Shown here one piece after another: positions 36,183 to 45,843 of a DNA stretch of 64,000 nt. A model generated the notes under the pieces. The model saw only the letters and a program-made list of their open reading frames with translations, was not told the origin of the DNA and did not search any database. Positions within the stretch are counted from its first letter, which is position 1, and the number at the start of each line of letters is the position of its first letter. A program made the position numbers and the translations under genes. The stretch comes from CAWHPS01 sp963831235 (GTDB lineage: Bacteria > Fibrobacterota > OXYB2-FULL-49-7 > JAEUSG01): the NCBI GenBank assembly GCA_963831235.1, contig CAWHPS010000048.1:4070-68069 (forward strand). The letters are read 5' to 3'.

Positions 36183-38660
36183 CTATATAAACAGGTTTAA
36201 ATTGGCCTCTTCAGCTGCTTGAAGATATGTTGCAACACCGCCTATTTTAACCCCGTCAATAAGCTCTTCTGCCGCGACCCCCATTATATCCATGGACATC
36301 TGGCAGGCAACAAGCTCAGCCCCTGCTTTTATTGCGCTATCGATCATTGATTCCAGAGAATCAACACGCTTCATCTTCATACGCAGCTTCATCATTATGC
36401 GCCCCAGTCCAAACATGTTTATCTTTGATAAATTAAGAGCGCGGCTATTACCCGGCATCATAAGCGAAAACATCCGTCCCATTAGATCCTTTTTAACGCT
36501 CGGCTTGTTTTTCCTTTTAATTACATTCAATCCCCAGAAGGTAAAAAACATGGTAACCCTGCCGCCAGTTGACAATGCACCATTAGCAATGACGAATGAT
36601 GCAAGCGCCTTGTCCATATCATCGCTGAAAACTATCAAGGTCTTGTTTCGATTGCCAGGTGAAATTGACGGCTTCCGGGATGTTTCGACCTTCTGCACAA
36701 GGGCTGTTATGGTCCCAGCCTCTTCCTTCAGCGAAACTAATCTGTGACCCGTAAGGGTGCACCATGAAGCCGCATCACGGGCAAAACCGGGATCGCTTGC
36801 AACAAGCCGTACACTCTCACCAAATCTTATTTTATCGACTTCCTGCTTTAGTCTTATTATCGGCCCGGGACACTGGAGACCACAGGCGTCAGCATCAACA
36901 ATCCTGCTTCCTTCAGGGTATGTTTCATTCTTTGGTGCGGCCTGGTGTATATCATCGTCCTTAGTCATGAAATCTCCCTGAAAAATATCCTCGTTTCCCT
37001 GTTTTGCCGTTACATGTTCCCATGTCTTGTAACCGCCGGAAAGATTATATGCCTCGTCAATATTGTTTTGATAGAGTATTCTGCAAGCAAGATAGGCACG
37101 CAAACCAACCCCGCAGAAAACAATAATCTTTTTATTACGCGGGACCTCCTGAAGCCTCTTTCTTAAGCTGTCAATGGGTATATTTACTGAGCCCTCTATG
37201 GTCCCGAGTGCAAATTCCTCCTGCGTACGGACATCGAGCAAAAGGATATCAGGCTTGCCTGCCATTTCTTTGACATCATACCATTGAACGGTTTTAACAA
37301 TCCCCTGAATTATATTCTCAGCCGCAAAACCGGCAATATTCACAGGGTCTTTTGCCGAAGAATATGGCGGCGCATAAGCATGCTCGAACTCGGTAAGGTC
37401 AGATACGCAACCGCCATGTTTTAAGACCATTGCAATTGCGTCAATACGCTTATCCACCCCTTCGTATCCAACAGCCTGGGCCCCGTAAAGCTTTCCGGTA
37501 TCAGGCGCAAAAACAAGTTTAAGTGTCATGGGCAAAGCTCCTGGAAAATATCCTGCATGCGATCCCACATGAATTATGGACTCCTTGAAGGGAATGCCTG
37601 CTTTCTTTAATGTCTTTGCAGCAACGCCTGTTACACCCGCTGTTACATCAAATACTTTGGCGATTGCCGTTCCTATGGCACCTGCATATTTTCGAGTATT
37701 TCCAAAAGCAATGTTATCGGCAACTATCCGCCCCTGTTTATTGGCAGGCCCGGCCAAATATGTGGAAACCCGTTTGCCCAAAATAGGATGCATGAATTCA
37801 ACCGCATCGCCCACAGCATAAATATTATGATCTGATGTTCGCATGTATTCGTCAACCACTATTGCGCCTCTCTCTCCCAAGTCAAGCCCGGCATCCTTTG
37901 CAAGTCCGCTTTCAGGTTTGATTCCAATCGAAAGAATGACCATGTCAGTTGATATGATTTTATTGCTTGCAAGCCGGACTGATAATTTTCCGTTTTCACG
38001 GGAGAATGCCGAGACACCATCTTTAAGATATAACTCAACATTTTTGGTCTTAAGGTGCTGATGTACTTCAGATGCCATTTCAAAATCAAGGGGAGCCATC
38101 ACCTGTTCAAGAAGTTCCACGATAGTTATCTTTATTCCCTGATGAGCAAGATTCTCCGCCATCTCAAGGCCGATAAAACCCGCGCCAACAATTACAGCGT
38201 GCGTTGGATGGGTTTTGACTATATGGTTGTAAATTGCATCCGTGTCCGAGACCGTGCGCAATGTGAAGATTGAACTGTCATTTATTCCAGTAATAGGCGG
38301 CTTTATTGGTTCAGCTCCAGGAGATAGAACAAGCTTGTCGTATTTTTCAAAAAATGTCGCTTGTGTGCGTACATCCCTTACCTCCACTTGTTTTGCGGCC
38401 CTGTCAATCCTTATAACCTCATGCTGGACTTTAATTTTAATGTTGAAACGTGTTGTAAAGCTTTCCGGCGTCTGAACAAATAATTTTCCGCGCTCATTTA
38501 TTATTCCACCGATATAATAAGGCAATCCGCAATTTGCGTAGGAAACATACTCCCCGCGTTCGAACATGATGATGTCAGCTGCTTCATCAAGCCTGCGAAG
38601 CCGAGCTGCTGTTGTGGCACCGCCCGCAACACCACCTACGATTACTACTTTTTTTCCCAT
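36183..38660 (-). CDS. CoA-disulfide reductase / rhodanese / TusA / DsrE fusion
   Basis: 825 residues with four domains. 1-450: FAD/NAD(P) disulfide reductase with VIVGGVAGGATTAARLRRL, active-site YANCGLPYYIGG (Cys44), IYAVGDAVE and a dimerisation domain. About 455-560: rhodanese with persulfide Cys in IIVFCGVGLRAYLACR. About 590-655: TusA/SirA with the CPGP motif in DACGLQCPGPIIRLKQE. About 665-825: DsrE/F-like domain with a conserved-type Cys in VACQMSMDIMG. Together these suggest passing sulfane sulfur from polysulfide or CoA-persulfide through a relay of cysteines (NADH-dependent persulfide reductase type). Related fusions exist in anaerobes. Soluble, no signal peptide. Monocistronic. Confidence 0.9.
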   Translation of the reverse strand: MGKKVVIVGGVAGGATTAARLRRLDEAADIIMFERGEYVSYANCGLPYYIGGIINERGKLFVQTPESFTTRFNIKIKVQHEVIRIDRAAKQVEVRDVRTQATFFEKYDKLVLSPGAEPIKPPITGINDSSIFTLRTVSDTDAIYNHIVKTHPTHAVIVGAGFIGLEMAENLAHQGIKITIVELLEQVMAPLDFEMASEVHQHLKTKNVELYLKDGVSAFSRENGKLSVRLASNKIISTDMVILSIGIKPESGLAKDAGLDLGERGAIVVDEYMRTSDHNIYAVGDAVEFMHPILGKRVSTYLAGPANKQGRIVADNIAFGNTRKYAGAIGTAIAKVFDVTAGVTGVAAKTLKKAGIPFKESIIHVGSHAGYFPGALPMTLKLVFAPDTGKLYGAQAVGYEGVDKRIDAIAMVLKHGGCVSDLTEFEHAYAPPYSSAKDPVNIAGFAAENIIQGIVKTVQWYDVKEMAGKPDILLLDVRTQEEFALGTIEGSVNIPIDSLRKRLQEVPRNKKIIVFCGVGLRAYLACRILYQNNIDEAYNLSGGYKTWEHVTAKQGNEDIFQGDFMTKDDDIHQAAPKNETYPEGSRIVDADACGLQCPGPIIRLKQEVDKIRFGESVRLVASDPGFARDAASWCTLTGHRLVSLKEEAGTITALVQKVETSRKPSISPGNRNKTLIVFSDDMDKALASFVIANGALSTGGRVTMFFTFWGLNVIKRKNKPSVKKDLMGRMFSLMMPGNSRALNLSKINMFGLGRIMMKLRMKMKRVDSLESMIDSAIKAGAELVACQMSMDIMGVAAEELIDGVKIGGVATYLQAAEEANLNLFI

Positions 38661-38782
38661 AAATGCCTCATTAAAAGTTTCGATTCCAAATAACCATATA
38701 ATGAAATATTAATTTTACACCAGGACATCAAGAAGAGGGTCGAAAAATATTAAAAGGCCATTTCAAAATAGAGGAAATAAAA

Positions 38783-38858
38783 TCGGGATGGTGAGATTTG
38801 AACTCACGACCACTTGCACCCCAAGCAAGTGCGCTAGACCGGGCTGCGCTACATCCCG
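38783..38858 (-). tRNA. tRNA-Pro (GGG)
   Basis: 76-nt cloverleaf on the minus strand. Acceptor CGGGATG pairs with CATCCCG (38784-38790), discriminator A. D-arm with AGCCCGGTCTAGCGC, anticodon arm CTTGC-TTGGGGT-GCAAG giving anticodon GGG, T-arm GTGAG-TTCAAAT-CTCAC. C1-G72 is typical of bacterial proline tRNA. The CCA end is not encoded. Confidence 0.96.
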
Positions 38859-39173
38859 AAATTTGAATTCTGCTGTAACACATTAAAATAAAAAAAGATG
38901 TAACTACAAAGAAAGAGAATCTTTTTCGGGATCAATCCACAATAAAAATGCCAAATTACACTGATTTACCCTGTAGTTGTGTAACGTGGACAAAGAAAGC
39001 TTTTTAACAATCCATCCTATTGAAAATTACGATCCTTTATTTTCATTTTGAATTATTACAAGTAGCAAATTTTCCATTAACCTGACAGTTGCGGGAAATG
39101 TATTTTTCAAGTAAAAATCCTGATGGAAACCAAATAAAAATTCGGATATAACAATTATTCAAAGGAAATAAAT
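38859..39173. other. Intergenic gap, nothing recognised
   Basis: 315 AT-rich bases between the tRNA and the next gene. I see no reading frame with a ribosome site, no strong hairpin and no clear promoter, though the tRNA promoter must lie at its left end on the minus strand. Confidence 0.6.
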
Positions 39174-39680
39174 ATGAATCCAGACAACAACCCAAACACT
39201 CTTTATTCCGAAGACCAACGTTTTAATAGCATCTTCTTCCGAATTATTGTCGCCTTTTCCGCTATAATCACTTTCTATATGCTATTCACCAAGCTTATCC
39301 TTGTGAATCCTCCACAGGATTGAGACTACGGTGTTCTTGTTCCGGTAATTATTGCTGGTGTTGTGTTCCCACTGTTATTTTTCTTAACGAAATTGAAAAT
39401 CCGTATTGAATCTTCTGGAATATTCTTTCGTTTTACGCCATTCCATTTAAAATGGTATCATATCTCAGTTTCTGAAATCCAAGAGGCCTCATCAATAACT
39501 TATCGTCCGATTCGTGATTATGGCGGTTGGGGAATAAGGTATGGGTGGAAAGGTAGAGCCTATAATGTTTCTGGCAATAAAGGGCTTCAAATAAAAACGA
39601 TAAAAGGCGAAAACATTTTATTTGGTACACAAAAGCCGGATGAATTCTTGAAGGTATTGGAATCCATAAGGAAACCGTAG
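39174..39680 (+). pseudogene. Small membrane protein (DUF6141-like) with an in-frame TGA
   Basis: An ATG at 39174 with AAAGGAAA ahead begins a 49-codon stretch with one membrane span (FFRIIVAFSAIITFYMLF). TGA at 39321-39323 stops it after VNPPQD, and the same frame goes on for 119 more codons: a second span, FRFTPFHLKWYHISVSEI and the well-formed YGGWGIRYGWKGRAYNVSGN and GENILFGTQKPDEFLKVL, a PH-like domain seen in small DUF6141-type proteins. The two halves belong together (two-helix anchor plus domain). TGG to TGA is the simplest change. Nearby genes use TGA as a normal stop, so recoding is unlikely. Confidence 0.7.
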
Positions 39681-39753
39681 GGAAAAATAATCCGCAACTG
39701 TTCAAAGAAATCAAATTAAGATTCTTTTTACGACAATAACAAATTATCTTTTA

Positions 39754-40767
39754 ATGATGCTTAAAATCAAAGATAAGACCGCAATATTTTCAATTCTGTT
39801 CATCCTGCTTACTCTCCTATTGCTGGGATATGTTGCATTTAACGGCATGCATAAACTTAAAAGCGCTAATAATCTGATAAGTATCCTGAACAACAGATTC
39901 GGGGCAAACATCAAAGTCAAAAAGATTCATACAAAAGACGATATGCTTGTACTCGACTCTATTGAAATAGACAATAAAATCAGCATAGGCCAGATCATGG
40001 TCCGGAAGGATTTCTATAATTCATTTAAAGGGGCCGGTTCAGTTCCTGCGGTATTCATAATTACTAATGCACATTTCAATAGGTTCATCCTTAACAGGGG
40101 TACACTTACTTTCAGACTTGTAAGCAGCGATACCGCAGAAATTTCAGCAACAGGAATGGTTGCTTTTGGAGAACATCCGGTTTTCACCACTGCACAAGGC
40201 CATTTTATGGGTATTGGCACATCTTCCGTTACTACTCATGATTTTCGTATGAATGGTCCTGGCATTGCCTTGTCTTTCGACACCTTGACAATTGGCCGTC
40301 AGGGCCAAATCAATGGAGAGTGTATTTTAACCTCACATGCTGAAATGCTCAATGATTTAATGGGAATATCCGTACCAATCCGCGGACCTATAACATATCA
40401 TGGAAGCTTTAGTTTCATGAACAACAATATTGAAAGCAACGGCATGATAACATCAGACACACTTTTTATCCGGACAATATGCTTAAACAAGCTTTCAGTC
40501 AAGCTGACCAGCAAGGGACCACATTATAACATACCTGAGTTTTCAGTCAGCGCTTTCAGCGGGGAAGGCAAAGGAAACGGCTCCATACTGGACAGCGTGG
40601 AAAACAAGAAGTGCAGAATAAGTCTTGATCTTAAGAATGCTGATCTTAATCTTATACCTAGAAAGCCACAAGAAATCGCTTTTGAAGGCAGGTTTAACGG
40701 GAGAATGGAACTTGAAGGAACCGGCAAAACCTGGCCTGAAGTACTAAGGAAAATCAAGGTCGATTAA
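39754..40767 (+). CDS. Membrane-anchored AsmA-like protein
   Basis: 337 residues. One N-terminal membrane helix (about 10-30), then an all-beta periplasmic part. The C-terminal pattern IPRKPQEIAFEGRFNGRMELEGTGKTWPEVLRKI is the kind found in AsmA/DUF748-type envelope proteins, here much shorter than the large family members. Such proteins are tied to lipid transport or outer-membrane upkeep. No good ribosome site is visible; two ATGs stand in a row. Its 3' end overlaps the convergent HAD gene by 4 bases. Confidence 0.55.
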   Translation: MMLKIKDKTAIFSILFILLTLLLLGYVAFNGMHKLKSANNLISILNNRFGANIKVKKIHTKDDMLVLDSIEIDNKISIGQIMVRKDFYNSFKGAGSVPAVFIITNAHFNRFILNRGTLTFRLVSSDTAEISATGMVAFGEHPVFTTAQGHFMGIGTSSVTTHDFRMNGPGIALSFDTLTIGRQGQINGECILTSHAEMLNDLMGISVPIRGPITYHGSFSFMNNNIESNGMITSDTLFIRTICLNKLSVKLTSKGPHYNIPEFSVSAFSGEGKGNGSILDSVENKKCRISLDLKNADLNLIPRKPQEIAFEGRFNGRMELEGTGKTWPEVLRKIKVD

Positions 40768-41402
40768 ACGTCAACACCGAATATACGGAGCGCTTTGACC
40801 GTTTCTGTGTAAGAACTGTGTAGAATGATTTTATTTACTCCAGCCCTTTCAGCAGCCCGAAGGTTCTTTTCCATATCATCAATAAACAATATCTGCTCAG
40901 GATTAAGGCGATAGCTGCTTAATATCTTCTCAAATGCGCCGGAATCTGACTTTATATTGCCATACCTGAAAGAGAGGATTGAACCAGCCACAATATCTTC
41001 CAGACAATAAATTTCGTTAAGATAGTTCCAGTGCAGCGCATCAGTATCGGAAAGTATGAATGTACGATATTTTCTTGAAACCTGTTGTAATAAACAAATC
41101 ATTTCCCTGTCATAGCCGAAAATAGAGCACCAGATATTCGCCACTATTTCAAGGGGCAAGTCGCTTTCAAGCAGTTCATTAAGCTTGTCAACAAATCGTT
41201 CCGTACTGATTCGTCCTGTACTGTATTCATAGAATAATATTAAATAATCCGCTTCCTTGAAGGTTTTCCTGATTTCATCAATTGAACGGCCTAACTTTTC
41301 CGAAAATCTATTTATCGCACAGTCCCAGCTAAAAGGGATCAGCACATTACCAAGATCAAAAATAAGAATCAGTTTATCTTTGCCTTCATGAATATGTTTC
41401 AC
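40764..41402 (-). CDS. HAD-superfamily hydrolase, YihX-like
   Basis: 212 residues. Motif I LIFDLGNVLIPF (the family has D-x-D/G), motif II FILSDTDALHW, motif III Lys region and motif IV ILFIDDMEKNLRAAERAG. Cap domain of the small alpha type, as in HAD-IA sugar-phosphate phosphatases. In motif I the second Asp is replaced by Gly-Asn (DLGNV), as in YihX-type proteins. Probable cytosolic phosphatase of unknown substrate; 9 bases separate it from mnmE upstream, so it is likely in one operon with it. Confidence 0.85.
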   Translation of the reverse strand: MKHIHEGKDKLILIFDLGNVLIPFSWDCAINRFSEKLGRSIDEIRKTFKEADYLILFYEYSTGRISTERFVDKLNELLESDLPLEIVANIWCSIFGYDREMICLLQQVSRKYRTFILSDTDALHWNYLNEIYCLEDIVAGSILSFRYGNIKSDSGAFEKILSSYRLNPEQILFIDDMEKNLRAAERAGVNKIILHSSYTETVKALRIFGVDV

Positions 41403-41411
41403 AATTAAATC

Positions 41412-42773
41412 TCACTTTCCAATACAAAACCTGGAGAATATGCCATTAAGAATATCATCGTCCGAGACCTCTCCGGTTATTGAGGCTAATGAGTCAAGGG
41501 CATTTCGAATCTCAATGGCAAGAAGCTCCTCCCCTGTTCCGGATTTAATAAGCTTTATTGCGCGAACAAGACTTCCCTGGGCTTTTTTAAGAGAGCTTTT
41601 CTGACGCTCGCTTGTAATTACAGGCCCCTCACCATTGCCCGCATTGACTCCGGACGCTTTAAGAATAGCTTTCTTTATATTTTCAATGCCAAGCCCTGTT
41701 TTTGCCGAAGCTTGAATAATCGAAGGTTCCTTGCCAAGAATTTGATTTTGCTTTAAATCCGACTTATTGAGCACAAAGATTTTATTCCGGCATTGGAGAG
41801 ATTTAAAGGCATTAACGACCTTTGTGGGAGTCTTTTCGCTCGCATCGAAAATGATAATCACAAGATCAGAATCCTTTGCACACTTTTTTGCCAGATCAAT
41901 ACCTTTCACTTCAACCCTGTTACTGCTTTTCCTTATGCCCGCGGTATCAATAAGCGTGACCCTTTCACCTGCTATGGAAATCGTTTCTTCAACTAAATCC
42001 CGCGTTGTTCCTGGATGCTCATCAACGATAACCCTTTCCTTTTCGCAAAGTGCATTGAACAAACTGGATTTTCCCGCATTCGGCGGGCCGATAAGAGCAA
42101 CACGTATTCCCTCTTGTATAAGCCTGCCATGTTCATACGAATTTATCATTTCATTTATGAGGCCAATTAATTTAATCAGCCTTTCACTTATACTATTTCG
42201 GTTCAAAGCCTGTATGTCTTCTTCTGAAAAATCTATGTTTGCCTCAAGAAGCGTGAGTATATCCTGTAATTCATTTTTAAGGGCCATGAAATGGGAAGAC
42301 AGGAATCCGGATAATTGGTTTTGTGCCAGACTGTATGCTCGTTCCGTATCAGCATGGATTAGTGCGGCCACAGACTCTGCCTGAACAAGATCGATTTTAT
42401 TATTCAGATAAGCCCGCCTTGTAAATTCACCCGGTTCAGCAGGATATGCGCCTGCATCAAGAATCATGGATAGGACTTTCCCCGTAACATATCTTCCACC
42501 ATGGCAGCTTAATTCTATTGTATCCTCTCCAGTATAGCTGTCCGGAGATTTGAAGAATATCGCATATCCCTGATCAACAAGTTTTCCATCTTCGATTATA
42601 TTTCCAAAAACAGCCTTGCAATGTTCGAACCCGACACCTTTCTTTACAGGATGAAAGACCCTGTTCAATGCTTTTATTGAGTCCTTTCCTGTAATGCGAA
42701 TTACTGCGATTCCTCCTTCACCTGGCGGTGTTGATATTGCAGTGATGGTGCGTTCCGAATGGAATTTAATCAT
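41412..42773 (-). CDS. mnmE: tRNA modification GTPase MnmE
   Basis: 453 residues. Acts with MnmG to modify the wobble uridine of certain tRNAs. N-terminal folate-binding domain with TITAISTPPGEGGIAVIRITG and ELSCHGGRYVTGKVL and PGEFTRRAYLNNKIDLVQAE; GTPase domain with P-loop GPPNAGKSSLFNAL, VDEHPGTTRDLVEE, DTAGIRKS and LNKSDL; the helical domain ends in the strictly kept FCIGK. No unusual feature. Confidence 0.97.
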   Translation of the reverse strand: MIKFHSERTITAISTPPGEGGIAVIRITGKDSIKALNRVFHPVKKGVGFEHCKAVFGNIIEDGKLVDQGYAIFFKSPDSYTGEDTIELSCHGGRYVTGKVLSMILDAGAYPAEPGEFTRRAYLNNKIDLVQAESVAALIHADTERAYSLAQNQLSGFLSSHFMALKNELQDILTLLEANIDFSEEDIQALNRNSISERLIKLIGLINEMINSYEHGRLIQEGIRVALIGPPNAGKSSLFNALCEKERVIVDEHPGTTRDLVEETISIAGERVTLIDTAGIRKSSNRVEVKGIDLAKKCAKDSDLVIIIFDASEKTPTKVVNAFKSLQCRNKIFVLNKSDLKQNQILGKEPSIIQASAKTGLGIENIKKAILKASGVNAGNGEGPVITSERQKSSLKKAQGSLVRAIKLIKSGTGEELLAIEIRNALDSLASITGEVSDDDILNGIFSRFCIGK

Positions 42774-42812
42774 AATTGGAAATATGTATTGTTAAGTTTA
42801 ACATGCTATAAT

Positions 42813-44129
42813 TTATACCGCCAATGTAGCGAGGCAAGCCGCGGCATAAAGTGGAACATTAATTATTTTATCCCGCTTTTCAAAATTATTTTCCGAGAGG
42901 CGAATACCCAAAGGTGATTGGGGATGATCTGCAAGAAAACGGTACATGCTTTTCATGTGTCCTGATGCGCCGGCCTTGACTTCAATTGGAACCACGCGTC
43001 CATTAAAGACAGCTAAATAATCCACTTCAGCTGTTGCATGAACATCTGCTCTATCCCAGTAATAGAGCCCTGTCCCTGTTTCCTGATCATCCAGATACAA
43101 CAGCTCCTGGCCGGCAACCTGCTCGGCAACAGTGCCAAGGTAATGACTCAGAATTGCATTGCGCTCCCTCCATTCGTGAGTTTTTATGCCGGCAATACGC
43201 TGAAAAAGTCCTGTATCAGCCATGACAATTTTGTATCGCGTTGATGAGGCGCCGGCCGCAAGGGGAATCCCGTGCCCTGGTGTCGCACGCACGCGCGATA
43301 AAACATACGCCTTTTCAAGGAGCTCAATAGCATTCCTGACCTGAAAGGCACGACTGTCCGGATCAATCTTGGAATAGGCAACCTTTTTACCGGCAATTCG
43401 AGGAATAGCGCTAAAAACAGCTTCAATGCGCTCGGTATTCGCACGGGTTGCATATTTATGAAAATCATTCCTGTATGTTGTGATGATGTTCTGTTGTTCC
43501 TCAACAATTCCATCAGGGTCGTTATTTTCAATAAGCCGTTTTATTACACCCGGCATACCTCCGCATAGGCAGTAATCGTGAAAAAGTTCCAATGCAAGTG
43601 AATGCATGGTTTCCGACATTGGCTCGGAAGGTGTAGCCATGCGTATTGTGTCGATCAATTGGCCACGCCCACAAGCTTTCAGATATTCAAAAAAAGTAAA
43701 AGGGCGCACCGAAACCGGTCTGATGCGACCAACGGGCACGGATATTTTCTCCAGTGCGAATTCCAATAAAGATCCTGCCCCTATGACGTGCAACCCACTC
43801 ATGTCCTCATGGAAATACCTTAGCGCAGTTATGGCATTTGGGCAGTTTTGAATTTCGTCAAGGAAAAGCAGGGTTTCGCCGGATACAATTTTGCTACCTG
43901 CCCTGGAAGACAGTTCGCGGACAATCCTTGAAACATCTAAGTTTTTTTCAAACAAATCTTTGTATTCAGGTTGCCTTTCAAAATTTATTTCAACAAAGGA
44001 TTTAAAAGCCTTTCCCAGGGCTTTAACAGCAAAGGATTTCCCTGTCTGTCGGGCTCCACGCAATAATATTGGTTTTCTATTACTTTGCTTTGCCCAACTT
44101 TCTAATAAATCATAAAGATATCGATGCAT
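42813..44129 (-). CDS. AAA ATPase with DUF4143 domain
   Basis: 438 residues. Walker A LLRGARQTGKSFAVKAL, Walker B TLLFLDEIQNCP and sensor VIGAGSLLEFAL make up the N-terminal AAA_14 part; the C-terminal half holds a DUF4143 region with DTGLFQRIAG, DVHATAEVDYLAVFNGRVVPIEVKAG, the last part resembling a PD-(D/E)xK nuclease core (E-V-D ... E-V-K). This family is spread by lateral transfer and often sits in defence or accessory regions; the exact function is unknown. Lies alone between mnmE and a 346-base AT-rich gap. Confidence 0.88.
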   Translation of the reverse strand: MHRYLYDLLESWAKQSNRKPILLRGARQTGKSFAVKALGKAFKSFVEINFERQPEYKDLFEKNLDVSRIVRELSSRAGSKIVSGETLLFLDEIQNCPNAITALRYFHEDMSGLHVIGAGSLLEFALEKISVPVGRIRPVSVRPFTFFEYLKACGRGQLIDTIRMATPSEPMSETMHSLALELFHDYCLCGGMPGVIKRLIENNDPDGIVEEQQNIITTYRNDFHKYATRANTERIEAVFSAIPRIAGKKVAYSKIDPDSRAFQVRNAIELLEKAYVLSRVRATPGHGIPLAAGASSTRYKIVMADTGLFQRIAGIKTHEWRERNAILSHYLGTVAEQVAGQELLYLDDQETGTGLYYWDRADVHATAEVDYLAVFNGRVVPIEVKAGASGHMKSMYRFLADHPQSPLGIRLSENNFEKRDKIINVPLYAAACLATLAV

Positions 44130-44475
44130 TCAGTAAAAATAGCATTAATAATGTTAAAAAGCAAACATAAAATAGCATAATTATTGTCAGTTCTATACAA
44201 TAACCATTTAACTTTATTTAAACCAATGTGTTATAAATAATACATTTTAAGAAAAGCATTATTCCAATAAGATTGCCAAAAAACACTTAATAATATTTGA
44301 ATAAAATATCCTTCTTTACATAACGAAAACCCCCGATGCGTTAGGATGTTTTTTTTCTTTATTTTTAAATATCAATATTGCAAATATTTTTTTAAAAAAA
44401 ATGTTTCTAAATTGACTTGAATTCCGTTTAAAAATTAATTTGTTATTTCATTTAAACAAATTTAAAGTAAAATTG
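44130..44475. other. AT-rich intergenic gap before the vor operon
   Basis: 346 bases, very AT-rich, with long A and T runs (for example 44349-44405). No coding frame or stable hairpin is seen. It contains the promoter candidate at 44412-44441 and is a likely site for control of the vor-ilvE operon. Confidence 0.6.
44412..44441 (+). promoter_or_regulatory. Probable sigma-70 promoter of vorDBAC-ilvE
   Basis: TTGACT (44412-44417), 18-base spacer, TAATTT (44436-44441), ending 34 bases before the first ATG. The -35 region again reads TTGACTT. Confidence 0.45.
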
Positions 44476-44703
44476 ATGGCTGCAAAAGGTAAAATCGACG
44501 TTGATGTTGACAAGTGCAAGGGTTGCGAACTTTGCATCACCGCCTGCAAGTTCGGGACAATATCCATGTCATCCCCTGATAAAACAAATGCCTATGGCTA
44601 CCGTTATCTTGTTGCATCAAATCCCGATACATGCACATCTTGCGGGTTCTGTGCTCAGATGTGCCCGGATTCCGCCATTACAGTTTACAGGTTTTTGAAA
44701 TAA
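44476..44703 (+). CDS. vorD: 2-oxoacid oxidoreductase, ferredoxin-type subunit
   Basis: 75 residues from the ATG at 44476 (an in-frame TTG at 44440 is unlikely). Two [4Fe-4S] motifs: CKGCELCITACKF and CTSCGFCAQMCPD. In the first the usual Pro after the last Cys is Lys. It passes electrons from the catalytic subunits to free ferredoxin. First gene of the vor run; 13 bases to the next. Confidence 0.92.
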   Translation: MAAKGKIDVDVDKCKGCELCITACKFGTISMSSPDKTNAYGYRYLVASNPDTCTSCGFCAQMCPDSAITVYRFLK

Positions 44704-44716
44704 GGATACTGAAATA

Positions 44717-45826
44717 ATGGGCGAACGCTTACTTATGAAGGGCAACGACGCCATAGGCGAGGCCGCAATCCGTGCCGGCTGTACCTGTTACTTCGGCTAT
44801 CCAATCACTCCTCAGAACGAACTTACCGCCTATATGGCCAAACACATGATGGAAAAGTGCCGCACATTTATTCAGGCGGAAAGCGAAGTGGCGGCCATTA
44901 ATATGGTTTACGGCGCATCATCAGCCGGTGCACGGGCAATGACTTCATCATCAAGCCCCGGTATATCCCTGAAACAGGAAGGCATATCCTACCTTGTCGG
45001 AGCGCAACTGCCGGCTTTAATCGTTAACATTGTCCGAGGCGGACCCGGACTCGGAAATATTGCGCCCGCACAATCCGATTATTTCCAGGCCTGCAAAGGC
45101 GGCGGTCACGGCGATTACCGCATGGTTGTTTATGGGCCGGCAACAGTGCAGGAAGCAGCTGATCTTACCATGAAGTCCTTTGATGTTGCCGATAAATACC
45201 GTAATCCTGTCATGATACTCGGCGATGCCATTCTTGGTCAAATGATGGAGCCCCTCGAATTCAAAGACTATGCAGTACCGCCTTCCGACAAAAAATGGGC
45301 AGTGGGCGGTCCTCGAAACGGACGGGCACCGAATCTTGTCAATTCACTCTCTCTAGAAGAAGGGGTCGTGGAAGACTGGAACTGGTTGTTCAAAGCCAAG
45401 TTCGAGGAAATGAAAAAACACGAACTCCTTGTTGAGTCTGTCAACACACAAGATGCTGATTTGGTTTTAGTCGCCTATGGCACAACAGCCCGGATTTGCA
45501 AAGCTGTCATGACAAAGGCCCGGGAAAAAGGCATAAAGGTCGGTCTGATTCGGCCCATTACAGTCTGGCCATTCCCTTATGCTGTTATAGCAGAAGTTGC
45601 TAAAAAAACAAAAGAGTTCCTTGTTGTTGAAATGAGCCTGGGACAAATGATAGAAGATGTAAAACTCGCTGTGCTCGACAATGCCTCAATTCATTTTCAC
45701 GGCAGACCTGGAGGAGGCGTCCCCACTGAAAAAGACATAATGGAAATAATATCGCATGTACTTATAAACAAACGCAACGGTGTCATAACAACCCGCGGGA
45801 CAACAATAGACTGGAAAATTTCATAA
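44717..45826 (+). CDS. vorB: 2-oxoisovalerate ferredoxin oxidoreductase alpha subunit
   Basis: 369 residues. LMKGNDAIGEAAIRAGCTCYFGYPITPQNE at the N-terminus, SSPGISLKQEGISYL and NIVRGGPGLGN are the VorB pattern. Oxidatively decarboxylates branched 2-oxoacids from Val, Leu and Ile to acyl-CoA with ferredoxin. The family also includes 2-oxoglutarate enzymes (KorA); the neighbouring ilvE supports branched substrates. Confidence 0.93.
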   Translation: MGERLLMKGNDAIGEAAIRAGCTCYFGYPITPQNELTAYMAKHMMEKCRTFIQAESEVAAINMVYGASSAGARAMTSSSSPGISLKQEGISYLVGAQLPALIVNIVRGGPGLGNIAPAQSDYFQACKGGGHGDYRMVVYGPATVQEAADLTMKSFDVADKYRNPVMILGDAILGQMMEPLEFKDYAVPPSDKKWAVGGPRNGRAPNLVNSLSLEEGVVEDWNWLFKAKFEEMKKHELLVESVNTQDADLVLVAYGTTARICKAVMTKAREKGIKVGLIRPITVWPFPYAVIAEVAKKTKEFLVVEMSLGQMIEDVKLAVLDNASIHFHGRPGGGVPTEKDIMEIISHVLINKRNGVITTRGTTIDWKIS

Positions 45827-45843
45827 CCGGAATTCCTTATATT

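Noticed and set aside
39321..39323. TGA read as selenocysteine or sense codon
   Set aside because: No SECIS-like hairpin was seen directly after it, and other genes here (livM, the 34427 gene) use TGA as a normal stop.
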